A stretch of DNA of 64,000 nt from CAVXTF01 sp963701375 (lineage in GTDB: Bacteria; Actinomycetota; Acidimicrobiia; Acidimicrobiales; CAVXTF01), in contig CAVOZT010000004.1 in NCBI GenBank assembly GCA_963701375.1, positions 992,001-1,056,000 of the forward strand. The letters run 5' to 3'. Under the pieces are notes generated by a model. That model saw only the letters and a list, made by a program, of their open reading frames with translations, had not been told where the DNA came from and did not search any database. Position 1 is the stretch's first letter. Every line of letters starts with the position of its first letter. The position numbers were made by a program, and so were the translations under genes. Below are positions 9,314-18,110 of the stretch, one piece after another.

Positions 9314-9513
9314 TCAGCATGTCGACGAGAGCCACGACGCGTTCTTCGACGTCGTGGAGCGCTATATGCGAACGATGCCGTTACGACGACCCCCGTGCTG
9401 CCCGAATAATGGATCGCGTCGATGAGCAGGGACTTTCTAGTCCCAACCTTGTCGGCTACCTCCTCGCGATACGAGGTGCCGGGCTGATTCACGAGTACCA
9501 AATCGCCGTACAA
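9303..9513 (-). pseudogene. Small frameshifted hypothetical gene
   Basis: On the minus strand a frame with LVNQPGTSYREEVADKVG and SLLIDAIHYSGSTGVVVT changes near 9370 to a second frame ending ALVDMLNVP before TAG at 9303. The two parts read like one protein of about 70 residues with a one-base shift. The family is not recognised. TTG 9513 or GTG 9492 could be the start. Confidence 0.3.
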
Positions 9514-9625
9514 AAGGGCGCGTCGATTATTCGGACCATTCGGGTTCCAGCGACAAAAGCACTTCGTGGAATCACGATTGTTTTGTCTTGAAGGCCTGTT
9601 CAAGAGTTGCCAATACATTCGGGAC

Positions 9626-10175
9626 GTGATCGAAAACACAACGGTGTACACCGTCGGGCACGGCACCTTGCTCGAAACGGACCTGGTGGATCTTCTGCCG
9701 CGAGGTCGAGATCAAGCAATTAATCGACGTGCGCAGCTATCCAAGCAGTCGACACAACCCTCAATATGGACGGGAGCAGCTTGAGCGGTGGCTGCCCGCT
9801 GCTGGTATCGGTTACTTATGGGACCGTCGCCTTGGTGGCCGGCGTCGTCCCGAACCCATTTCGCGAAACCTAGCACTACGCAATGAAGCTTTCCAAGCTT
9901 ACGCAGACTATATGAACACCCCAGAATTTCGTGCCGGGCTCGACGCTCTTGTCGAGCTCGCCGCCGGCCAACGCGTGGTAGTGATGTGCGCCGAGAGCGT
10001 TTGGTGGCGCTGCCATCGGCGATTGTTGGCCGACGCCCTTGTCCTGCTTCGTTCGGTGCCGGTATCACACGTGTTCCACGATGGGAGGCTGACCGCGCAC
10101 CGTCCATCACCCGAGGCTCGAGTGGTCGACAGCGAACTCATCTACGACCTCGGGGTGCCCGAACCGCTACTGTGA
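9626..10175 (+). pseudogene. DUF488 family protein, frameshifted
   Basis: The N-terminal frame from GTG 9626 gives the DUF488 hallmark VYTVGHGTLLETDLVDLL. After an apparent extra C in CTGCCGCGAG (near 9698) the protein continues in the next frame as EIKQLIDVRSYPSSRHNPQY, then WDRRLGGRRR, VVVMCAESVWWRCHRRLLAD and HRPSPE. All core DUF488 motifs, including the RSYPxSR loop and CAE..WxCHR segment, are present once the frame is corrected (about 183 aa). Biochemical function is unknown. A second, inverted remnant of the same family lies at 10750-10985. Confidence 0.75.
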
Positions 10176-10212
10176 TGGTCGAATCTGCGGAGAGCACAGA
10201 GGGGAGAGTGCA

Positions 10213-10530
10213 ATGCCAAACTTCGTACTCTCGGACATCGCCTCCGCCATCGACATTCAGAAGGGTGCGGTCGTGTCGCGCGTGATCTTTCGCGATGACC
10301 GAACCGAGATCACGGTCTTTGGATTCGACGCCGGAGAGGGACTGAGCGAGCATCAGGCATCTCGAGCGGCCATCGTCCAGGTCATGAAGGGTTGCCTCGA
10401 GTTCAACGCGGATGGCGAGCAATTCGACGCGGAACCGGGTTTCTTGCTCCACATGGAGCCGGGAACGCCTCACAGTCTCACTGCGCGCGAGCCGACCGTC
10501 ATGCTCCTCACGCTCGTCGACTCTGGGTGA
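10213..10530 (+). CDS. Small cupin-domain protein
   Basis: A 105-aa single-domain cupin. The first motif region is GLSEHQASRAAIVQVMKGCL and the second is EPGFLLHMEPGTPHSLTA, whose HMEPGTPH fits the second cupin box with its His. The first box has one His and lacks a clear second metal ligand, so metal binding is uncertain. The start ATG 10213 follows GAGGGGAGAG at a suitable distance. Substrate is unknown. It may be co-transcribed with the DUF488 gene 37 bases upstream. Confidence 0.75.
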   Translation: MPNFVLSDIASAIDIQKGAVVSRVIFRDDRTEITVFGFDAGEGLSEHQASRAAIVQVMKGCLEFNADGEQFDAEPGFLLHMEPGTPHSLTAREPTVMLLTLVDSG

Positions 10531-10749
10531 CCGTCCTCTCGCCATTATTTCGGCTTGCAGCAAGATTCATCCGTAGTAGGTATGAAAGTCGCACCCAGGC
10601 GGACGGGCGAGACGTCGAGCCTGGGTCATTCATCAATTCATCGAGGATCCCGTAAGGTTCGAATATTCGACGGGCCTCCTATGCGGCGAGTTCCACGCGC
10701 AAGCTGTTTGGTTGTCGCTCGGTCTCAAGAGGCCATAAACCATTGGCGC

Positions 10750-10985
10750 CGTTGTGTCGCCGAGGTCGTATCGGAGTCGGCAGCCGACCACTCGAGCTCC
10801 GGTGATGGACGGTGGGCGGCCAGCCGGCCATCGGGGAACAGATGGGCGACCTGTAGTGAGCGAAGCAACACGAGGGCGGACAAGAGACGCCGATGGCAGC
10901 GCCACCAAAAGGCTTTCGGCGCACACCACCTCGATGGGGTGGTTCCGCCAGTTCGACCAGAGCGTCGAGCCCCTCTCGGCATGTT
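10750..10985 (-). pseudogene. Inverted C-terminal remnant of a second DUF488 gene
   Basis: Read on the minus strand, this segment repeats the 3' half of the DUF488 gene at 9626-10175: MPREGLDALVELA corresponds to FRAGLDALVELA, and pieces matching CAESVWWRCHRRLL, VLLRS and DGRLAAHRPSPE follow in alternating frames. Several indels and the missing N-terminal half show decay. It is next to the 3' end of the nitronate monooxygenase gene. Confidence 0.7.
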
Positions 10986-11970
10986 AGGTAAGAAGTGACT
11001 GCGGGCGCGAACGGAGGATGCGTTCGGCGTCCTCGCTGACAGAACGGACGACATCAGCCGCAGGCCGGATGCCGTTGACGAATCGAGCCGACTGCCCGTA
11101 GAGCACAGCGCTCGTCTCGGGGTTGGGTGGGGCCTCGAAGGGGTTGGCCACGCCAGGCGCGGGGAACGCGGCACTTCGATCACGAAGCTCTGCTTCCCGC
11201 TCGCTCCACTCGTCGGTGAAGAGGTTGCGACGCACGCGCTGCCCGATCGGTGCCGGCCACGGCAGTCCGGACACGATGTCGTAAGCCCGGGTGAATATCG
11301 TGTCGGTTCCGTCGCTCTCGACGATCAGGCGCTTGTGGATGTCGTGGACCTCGACCGCTTCGGGGGTGGCCAAGAAGGCGGTGCCCAACCACGCGCCGTC
11401 TGCACCGGCGGTAAGGGCGGCGGCGAGGGTCCGACCATCGGCGATTCCACCGGCGGCCAATACCGGGATATCGGGGTACCGGGCGACGATGCCCGCCAGA
11501 AACGGCAGCAAACCCATGGTCCCGGTATGACCACCCGCCTCAGTGCCCTGGGCGACGAGGACGTCCGCGCCCCCAACAATGGCCAGCTCGGCGTCCTCGT
11601 AAGTTTGGACCTGGCAGATCACCCGGGCATCCACGCCCTTGCATCGCCCGATCCAGGGTGCGGGGTCCGCAAATGAGAGCGCAACGGCCGCCGGGTGCTC
11701 CGCAAGCGCTGCCTCGAACAGCGGCTCGGCGAACGGTAGGAAGTGGGTGATGAAGCCAACCGCGAAGGGCCGATCGGTGCTGGCACGGATCGTGGCAACC
11801 TCTGCCTGTATCCAATCGGGTCCCTTCGATGGATGGATTCCGCCGAAGGAGCCCAGGCCCCCTGCGGCGGAGACGGCGGCCGCGAGGGTCCCGCCGCTGT
11901 GAAGCGCCATGGGCGCAGACATCACAGGGTGGGTCAAGTCAAACATCTGCATGAACCTGGTGCGGAGCAT
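10984..11970 (-). CDS. Nitronate monooxygenase (2-nitropropane dioxygenase family)
   Basis: A 328-aa FMN-dependent TIM-barrel protein. The N-terminal MSAPMALHSGGTLAAAV and GGLGSFGG are the FMN-contact region. LVAQGTEAGGHTG is the hallmark loop, followed by PVLAAGGIADGRTLAAAL and GAWLGTAFLATPE for phosphate binding. The family oxidises alkyl nitronates to carbonyl compounds and nitrite; some members are reductases. The gene appears monocistronic and ends against the DUF488 remnant. The start ATG 11970 agrees with family length. Confidence 0.88.
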   Translation of the reverse strand: MLRTRFMQMFDLTHPVMSAPMALHSGGTLAAAVSAAGGLGSFGGIHPSKGPDWIQAEVATIRASTDRPFAVGFITHFLPFAEPLFEAALAEHPAAVALSFADPAPWIGRCKGVDARVICQVQTYEDAELAIVGGADVLVAQGTEAGGHTGTMGLLPFLAGIVARYPDIPVLAAGGIADGRTLAAALTAGADGAWLGTAFLATPEAVEVHDIHKRLIVESDGTDTIFTRAYDIVSGLPWPAPIGQRVRRNLFTDEWSEREAELRDRSAAFPAPGVANPFEAPPNPETSAVLYGQSARFVNGIRPAADVVRSVSEDAERILRSRPQSLLT

Positions 11971-12241
11971 CGCGGGACGCTACAAGAAGCTACGAGGCCC
12001 GGCCCCGAGGATGCCCGCAGTCGGTGGGGGGCGCACGCCAACGACGTAAAGGACTCGGGTACAAAGACGGCCGGGAGGAACACCGCCGCACCGCCCGTTC
12101 TCCCACAGATCGCCGCACCGTGTCGCTCTCAAAGGCACCCGACAGCAACCCCGCGCTTGCATTTTCTTCGGGTCCATCGGACCAGGCCGGATTCAAACGG
12201 CCATGTGCGAGTTGTCGGTGGTTCTCTCATAGGGGTTTTTA

Positions 12242-12978
12242 CTATGCGTCCATAGCGGGCAACGCGGTCGATGGGCGTCGCGGTAGACGCACGCGGACAC
12301 AGCACAATCCCGCCTCAGGCTGGAGATCGGCACGCACGCTGTCGTTACCGAGGCCCCGCAACACGCCGTCAACGAACGCGGCGTTGATGGAACAGACCAG
12401 AACGGGGCGCGATCGACCAGGGCGTGAAACGGGCAGTTGCGCAAGATGAGCCCGCCATCGTCATCGTCGACCGGCTCGTAGCCGTGCTTTTCGAGCAGGT
12501 CCTCGGCCGCCGCCACCGTGCGCTCGGGTCCGAGCCGACCCGGGCGGCGAGCTTCACTCACTTCGGCCCCGAGTCGCTCTCCTCGGCCCCAGGCGATGCG
12601 TCGGGCCCGTTCAACCGTTGACTCGCCTGCCTTCCCGGCATCATCCTGAGCGAGGGTGTCGACGAGGATCTCTCCGACCAACTGGTAGTGCCGCTCGGGC
12701 ACAGACAGTGAGACCTCCGCATCGGACGGCGAGTAGCGCTTGGGGGCCCGGCCGACCCGACGCCGAGCCCCGTCGGGTACCTCGTGGTCCGCTCGCAGCA
12801 GGCCCCGGTCGACCAGCTTGTCGAGGTGGAAGGCGGCCAGCTTGACCGAGATCCGAAGGGCACGAGCAGCTTCCTCCCGGGTGACCGGGTGGCTCTGACG
12901 GCGAACGAAGCGATACAGGTCCCAACGCGCGACGTCGCCTAGGGCCGAGACGGCCAAGAACTGCTCCTCCCGCTTCAC
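12242..12978 (-). CDS. HTH transcriptional regulator with C-terminal Cys-containing ligand domain (frameshifted)
   Basis: The N-terminal winged helix (SALGDVARWDLYRFVRR, then EEAARALRISVKLAAFHLDK) resembles ArsR/DeoR-like regulators. The C-terminal part has LILRNCPFHALVDRAP, and after a one-base deletion near 12403 the natural frame continues as VLVCSINAAFVDGVLRGLG and ...GLCCVRV, ending at 12242. The CPFH/C/CC pattern is typical of regulators whose C-terminal domain may bind metal or an Fe-S cluster (SufR-like). Without the correction the uninterrupted frame runs to 12193 with a nonsense tail. The target is unknown. Confidence 0.7.
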
Positions 12979-13189
12979 GATCGCGAGGTTATCGCCAACC
13001 TACTCGGGCTAATCACCGACGATCGCTGTGGCCCATGTAGGAATCTTCGCCTCGACTTGTATAAAGCCCATATGTATTAGCTATATTGCAGGGAGTCAGA
13101 GCCATTCGACGAATGGCGGTGCTGATCGCACAAGCAGCTCTCGGGCGCTCACAGCATCCGCTGATGTAGCCACAAAAGGAGGTCCACCG

Positions 13190-13774
13190 TTGAGGAAGTT
13201 CTCGGTCCGGCCGACACTTACGCTCAAGGGCCGCACGTTCAAGGGGTTGCGAGGTTGGTCCGGCAAGCCTATGCATCCTCCGCTCACAGACTTTCCGATC
13301 GCCGCCTACGTGCTTGGTGCTGCGTTCGATGTGATCTCGTACATCGGAGGCAAGGACCACATCTGGGCCCGAGAGTTGTGGCATGCAGGCACCTTCATCT
13401 TCCTCGGCGGCGCGGCGGTGTCGGTGTTCGCGGCGCTGACTGGGCTGTTCGATGCGTGGAAGTCGTCCGAAGCCGGAACCCAGGTCCGTCGCACGATCAA
13501 CGTCCACGCGACGATCATGGTCACCGTCACAGTGCTCGCCCTGGCCGACATCGCGTGGAGGTTGAATAGCTACCACACCATGCTCGTCACATCAGTTGGG
13601 ATCATGGTCCTCTCCGTCGTGATCGCCTTGCTGGTGTCAGTGGGCGCGACGTTCGGCGGGAGTCTCGTCTATGAGTACGGGTTCAACGTCGAAACTGCCG
13701 GCGATCACCCCGTCTGGCACAAATCCGAAGCCGACGTGTTCCCGGGCTCAAACGACACAGAGATTCCGTCGTGA
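13190..13774 (+). CDS. DUF2231 membrane protein
   Basis: A 194-aa protein starting at TTG 13190, chosen for the strong Shine-Dalgarno AAAGGAGGT seven bases upstream; longer frames upstream lack coding character. GKPMHPPLTDFPIAAYVLGA is the DUF2231 signature. About four membrane segments follow (IFLGGAAVSVFAALTGLFDA, then TIMVTVTVLALADIAW and IMVLSVVIALLVSVGATFGG). It is the first gene of an operon overlapping the transaldolase gene by GTGA. A weak promoter (TTGTAT, 19 bases, TATATT at 13057-13087) is possible. Function is unknown. Confidence 0.82.
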   Translation: MRKFSVRPTLTLKGRTFKGLRGWSGKPMHPPLTDFPIAAYVLGAAFDVISYIGGKDHIWARELWHAGTFIFLGGAAVSVFAALTGLFDAWKSSEAGTQVRRTINVHATIMVTVTVLALADIAWRLNSYHTMLVTSVGIMVLSVVIALLVSVGATFGGSLVYEYGFNVETAGDHPVWHKSEADVFPGSNDTEIPS

Positions 13775-14877
13775 CCAACCTGCGTCGATTGCACGATGAA
13801 CAAGGTCAGAGCCCATGGCTCGACAACCTGACTCGTAGCTATCTACGTGATGGCACTCTTGCCCGATTCGTGGATGACGGCATCAGCGGCGTGACCTCGA
13901 ACCCAACGATCTTCGCCAAGGCCATCGAAGGCTCCGACGCCTATGACGAACAGTTCGCTGGGCTCATCGCCACCGGCGTCACTGTAGACAACGCCTACTG
14001 GGATCTCGTGATCGCCGACGTGCGCGACGCGCTCACCCTGCTTCGACCGACGTTCGACTCGAGTGCCGGTAGCGACGGGTTCGTGTCGATCGAAGTCGCG
14101 CCCGAGTTGGCTCGGGTCACCGACGGCACCATCACCGCCGCCCGCGACCTTCATACGCGGATCGATCAACCCAATTTGCTCGTGAAGATCCCCGCGACCG
14201 CCGAAGGTGTCTCGGCCATTCAGGCCATGACAGCCGAAGGGCGCAGCATCAACATCACCTTGATCTTCTCGCTATCCCGCTACCGCCAAGTCATCGAGGC
14301 CTACCGGTCGGGCCTCGATGAGTTCGCCGGCGCCGGCGGCGACGCGAGCGGCGTGCACAGTGTCGCCTCGTTCTTCGTGAGCCGAGTGGATTCAGAAGTC
14401 GACCGACGCCTCGAAGCTATCGGCACAGCCGAGGCGCTCAAGCTTCGCGGCCGCGCCGCAGTTGCCCAAGCCAAGCTCGCCTACCGTCTGTTCCAAGACA
14501 AGTTCGCCGACGAACGGTGGGCCGAACTCAAAGCGTGCGGGGCACACCTGCAACGCCCTCTGTGGGCGTCGACGTCGACCAAGAACCCCGCCTACGCCGA
14601 CACGCTTTACGTGGACAACCTCATCGGCCCCGACACGGTCAATACTCTTCCTGAGACCACTATCGCCGCCTTCGAGGACCACGGCACCGTTGCCCGCACG
14701 ATCGACCGAGAGGTCAACGACGCTGCCGAGGTGCTCGAAATGCTCGCGCTTGTCGGGGTGGATATGGACGACGTTGGCCTCACCCTCGAGGACCAAGGCG
14801 TCTCCAGCTTCCACGAATCGTTCTCTCACGTCCTCGACACGCTCAAAAGCAAGGCGCGCAGGCTCGCGAGTCGCTGA
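13771..14877 (+). CDS. tal: Transaldolase
   Basis: A 368-aa class I transaldolase of the pentose phosphate pathway, moving a dihydroxyacetone unit from sedoheptulose 7-phosphate to glyceraldehyde 3-phosphate. DGISGVTSNPTIFAKAIEGS is the first signature. The Schiff-base lysine lies in QPNLLVKIPATAEG (about residue 135). SINITLIFSLSRY and RPLWASTSTKNP are further conserved blocks. Length matches the actinobacterial Tal type. The GTG start overlaps the DUF2231 stop (GTGA), indicating translational coupling, and a one-base gap leads to the next gene. The partner transketolase lies at 27409-29265. Confidence 0.93.
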   Translation: MTNLRRLHDEQGQSPWLDNLTRSYLRDGTLARFVDDGISGVTSNPTIFAKAIEGSDAYDEQFAGLIATGVTVDNAYWDLVIADVRDALTLLRPTFDSSAGSDGFVSIEVAPELARVTDGTITAARDLHTRIDQPNLLVKIPATAEGVSAIQAMTAEGRSINITLIFSLSRYRQVIEAYRSGLDEFAGAGGDASGVHSVASFFVSRVDSEVDRRLEAIGTAEALKLRGRAAVAQAKLAYRLFQDKFADERWAELKACGAHLQRPLWASTSTKNPAYADTLYVDNLIGPDTVNTLPETTIAAFEDHGTVARTIDREVNDAAEVLEMLALVGVDMDDVGLTLEDQGVSSFHESFSHVLDTLKSKARRLASR

Positions 14878-14878
14878 G

Positions 14879-15355
14879 GTGGACTGGGCCGGCTGGGCGC
14901 TGTTTGGGCTTGTCGCCACCACCGCGCTAACTGCCATCATGATCGGCGCCCAGCTGGCCGGTCTCACCCGCTTAGACCTGCCGTTGCTGCTCGGCACCGT
15001 CGTCACTCCAGACCCCGACCGGGCACGTGTCGTCGGGTTCTTCATGCACCTGGCAATCGGGCAAGGTTTCGCCCTCGGCTATGCCGCCAGCTTCGTTTTG
15101 CTCGACCGAGCAACATGGTGGCTCGGTGGTCTGCTCGGTCTGTTGCAGGTGGCACTGGCCCTCACCGTGTTGCTCCCGTTGCTCGCCGGGGTCCATCCAC
15201 GCATGGCGTCAGATCGAGCCGGGCCGATGTCACGGGCGGTACTCGAGCCACCAGGGCTTCTGGGCCTCAACTACGGTCCGCAAACTCCGATCGTCGCCAT
15301 CGTCGCTCACCTCGCCTACGGCATCGCCCTCGGCGTCCTGCTAAAGGCACGTTGA
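14879..15355 (+). CDS. Small integral membrane protein
   Basis: A 158-aa hydrophobic protein from GTG 14879, one base after the tal stop. Four membrane segments are visible: the N-terminus (WALFGLVATTALTAIMIGAQ), LAIGQGFALGYAASFVLL, WWLGGLLGLLQVALALTVLL, and the C-terminal IVAIVAHLAYGIALGVLL. It lacks a signal peptide and conserved catalytic residues. I do not recognise a characterised family. Its place in a tightly packed operon with DUF2231 and pentose-phosphate genes suggests a shared, possibly stress-related, expression programme. Confidence 0.75.
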   Translation: MDWAGWALFGLVATTALTAIMIGAQLAGLTRLDLPLLLGTVVTPDPDRARVVGFFMHLAIGQGFALGYAASFVLLDRATWWLGGLLGLLQVALALTVLLPLLAGVHPRMASDRAGPMSRAVLEPPGLLGLNYGPQTPIVAIVAHLAYGIALGVLLKAR

Positions 15356-15356
15356 G

Positions 15357-16088
15357 GTGCGACAACTGTTCCTCGATTCGGACGAAATCGACCCCGTAGA
15401 TGCTTACGGACGGCTCGGCAGGGTCGGTGACCGCCCGCGGCTGCGCCTGAACATGATCGCCAGCGTCGACGGTGCCTCCTCATTGGCAGGACAATCCGGA
15501 CGCCTTGGCGGTCCGGCCGACAAGACTATGTTCGCGACGCTGCGTTCCTTGGGAGACGTGATCCTGGTCGGTGCCGCCACGATGCGAACCGAAAGCTACG
15601 GCCCCGCGCGGCTCGACGACGAGGCGCAGGAAAGGCGACGCGAACGGGCGCAAGTCCCGGTGCCACCGATTGCGGTCCTCACTCGCTCTTGTCGACTGGA
15701 TTGGAGCTCGCCGTTTTTCACCGAGGCCGATCAGCGCCCCATCGTCATCACCACCACATCGGCCGCGGCCACTGATCGGGACAGTGCCGCTGAGGTGGCC
15801 GACGTGATCTTGGCCGGCAACGACGGCGTCGACCTCCGGCGCGCGGTTTTGATGCTCGGCGAGCTCGGTTACGACAATGTGCTGGCCGAAGGCGGCCCCG
15901 GGGTGGCGGCGCAACTCGCGGCGGCCGACCTGCTTGACGAGCTGTGCCTCATGGTGTCGCCGCTTCTGGTGGGTGGAAACGCCAGACGGATTCTCGACGG
16001 TGAGCAACTTGAGTTTCCGACACCGCTCCAGCTGGGTCACGTCCTCGAAGCAGACGGCTATCTCTTCCTTCGGTACCAACGACAATGA
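15357..16088 (+). CDS. RibD C-terminal/dihydrofolate-reductase-like pyrimidine reductase
   Basis: A 243-aa protein with the DHFR-like RibD-C fold. RLRLNMIASVDGASSLAGQS is the N-terminal strand with the conserved SvDG. LGDVILVGAATMRTE and NVLAEGGPGVAAQL are NADPH-binding motifs, and LCLMVSPLLVGG is typical of the C-terminal part. Members reduce 5-amino-6-ribosylamino-pyrimidinone in riboflavin synthesis or act on related substrates. No other rib gene is near, so the substrate is open. GTG 15357 follows the preceding stop by one base, and its stop overlaps the next start (ATGA). Confidence 0.85.
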   Translation: MRQLFLDSDEIDPVDAYGRLGRVGDRPRLRLNMIASVDGASSLAGQSGRLGGPADKTMFATLRSLGDVILVGAATMRTESYGPARLDDEAQERRRERAQVPVPPIAVLTRSCRLDWSSPFFTEADQRPIVITTTSAAATDRDSAAEVADVILAGNDGVDLRRAVLMLGELGYDNVLAEGGPGVAAQLAAADLLDELCLMVSPLLVGGNARRILDGEQLEFPTPLQLGHVLEADGYLFLRYQRQ

Positions 16089-17960
16089 CCGCAACATTGC
16101 GATCCGACATGTCCGTGCGGGTCGAACGACCCATCGAGGACTACGGACTCATAGGAGACACGCGCACCTCCGCCTTGGTCGCTTCCGACGGCGCCATCGA
16201 CTGGATGTGCGTGCCTCGCTTCGACGGCCAACCCGTCTTCGGTAGTCTCGTCGGCGGGTCCGGTGCTGGCACCTTTGGGCTTGGTCCGTCGGGTGAGGCA
16301 ACCGTCATTGTCCGCCGCTACCGACCGGAAACCGCCAGCCTCGAGACGACGTGGCGGTCGGAACGGGGCCGGCTCACGCTAAACGAAGGGATGATCGCAG
16401 AGGTCACCGGCGCGCTCTTACCTTCGACCCTGCTCGTTCGCCGGCTGACCGCGGAGGGTGGCCCGGTCGAGGCCGTCATCAACTTCGACCCCCGCCTCGG
16501 CGAGCAACGCCGGCCGCCGCGCTCTCAGCACCGCGACGACGTTCTCGTGTGCAGTTGGGCCGCGACCGCCATGGCAATTAGCTGCTCGCCGCCGGTGCGG
16601 ATCGAGCCCGGCCAACCGACGACGCTCACCATCAATCCGGGACAACCCCTCACGGTTGTCCTCGCCGTAGCTGAGCGCGAACCGATCGTATTCGTCGGCG
16701 CAGATGTCGCCTGGGCTGCGCTCGAAGCCGACGAGCAGGGATGGCGAAGGTGGTGTGACAAAGTCGACGACGGACTCCCATACCGAGATATGGTCGTGCG
16801 CAGTCTGCTCACCATACGTCTATTGACGTATTCGCCCTCGGGTGCGCCGGTCGCCGCGCCGACCACCTCGCTGCCCGAATGCCTCGGCGGGATCCGCAAC
16901 TGGGACTACCGCTTCGCCTGGCCCCGCGACGCCAGCATCGGCATCGGAGCTTTCCTCGGTACTGGACAAGTCGACGAGGCCCGCCGGTTCCTGGCCTGGC
17001 TGCTCAGCGCCAGCCGCCTCGACCGTCCCCGCGTCCCGGCACTCTTTACCCTCCACGGCCGCCGACCAACAGCCGAGCACGACGTTGAAGGCTGGCCCGG
17101 CTACGCGCATAGCACGCCCGTTCGGATCGGCAACGGCGCCGCCAACCAGCATCAGCTCGACGGGTATGGCTGGGTCCTCGACGCCGCTTGGCTGTTCGTC
17201 CACGCGGGACATCACCTGTACTCCGAGACGTGGCGAACCATCCGCGGTTTCGCCAACGAAGTTGCGCGGCGATGGACCGAACCGGACGCCGGCATCTGGG
17301 AGATCCGCGGTGACGGCGCCCACCACGTGCACTCCAAGCTGATGGCGTGGCTCGCCCTCGACCGGGCGCTTCGCATCGCCGCCACCCATCGCACTCCAAC
17401 CCGACAACTGGCTCGATGGCAGATCCAGCGCGACGCCATCACGGCCGAGGTCACCACCCGAGGCTTCAACCGCGCACTCGGCAGCTACACCCGCACCTAC
17501 GGATCGACCGATCTCGACGCCGCCGTACTCCTTCTCCCTCTGCTCGACTTCGAACCCGCCGACTCACCACACGTGCGCGGCACCATCGACGCCATCGCAC
17601 AGCAACTGGGCGCCGGCGGACCGCTTATCTACCGCTACCCTCCCGGTCAAGACGATCTCCCCGGCACCGACGGTGGTTTTCTTCCGTGCTCGTTCTGGCT
17701 TGTGCAAGCCCTCGCCGTCACCGGACGCACCGCCCAAGCCCGAGAGTTCCTCGATGAGCTCTGCGCCCTCGCCAGTCCGCTCGGTCTCTACGCGGGAAGA
17801 AATCGACCCGGTCACCAACCGGCACCTCGGTAACTACCCCCAGGCCCTCACCCACGCCGCGTTGGTTGAGGCAGCGATGTCCTGCGTGAGCGATGACAAC
17901 GCCTCGGGCGCAGCGGACCGACGTGGGCGTCACCGGCGCAGACCGGATAGCCGGGCATAA
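16085..17960 (+). CDS. Glycoside hydrolase family 15 protein (trehalase/glucoamylase-like), frameshifted near C-terminus
   Basis: About 620 aa after correction. The N-terminal PIEDYGLIGDTRTSALVASD and GAIDWMCVPRFD form the trehalase-like N-terminal domain. The (alpha/alpha)6 barrel follows with CLGGIRNWDYRFAWPRDAS, QLDGYGWVLDAAW and FLPCSFWLVQALAVTGR. Such enzymes hydrolyse trehalose or terminal alpha-glucosidic bonds. An extra G in GCGGGAAGAA near 17794 diverts the frame to a stop at 17833; the next frame continues EEIDPVTNRHLGNYPQALTH to 17960, the expected conserved end. It overlaps the upstream gene (ATGA). Exact substrate cannot be assigned. Confidence 0.85.
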
Positions 17961-18110
17961 AACGACTAGAGAGTTCCTGCAATCAGTCCCCTCGGGGACA
18001 TTCGCCCTCTTTGCTATGGCTGGCTGGGTGGCGTCTGAGGTGGAAGGCACCTTGACCGCCTTTAGTCTCGGCCCCTCGCAGCGAGGCGCGAAACCAGAGA
18101 GGAAATTGGT

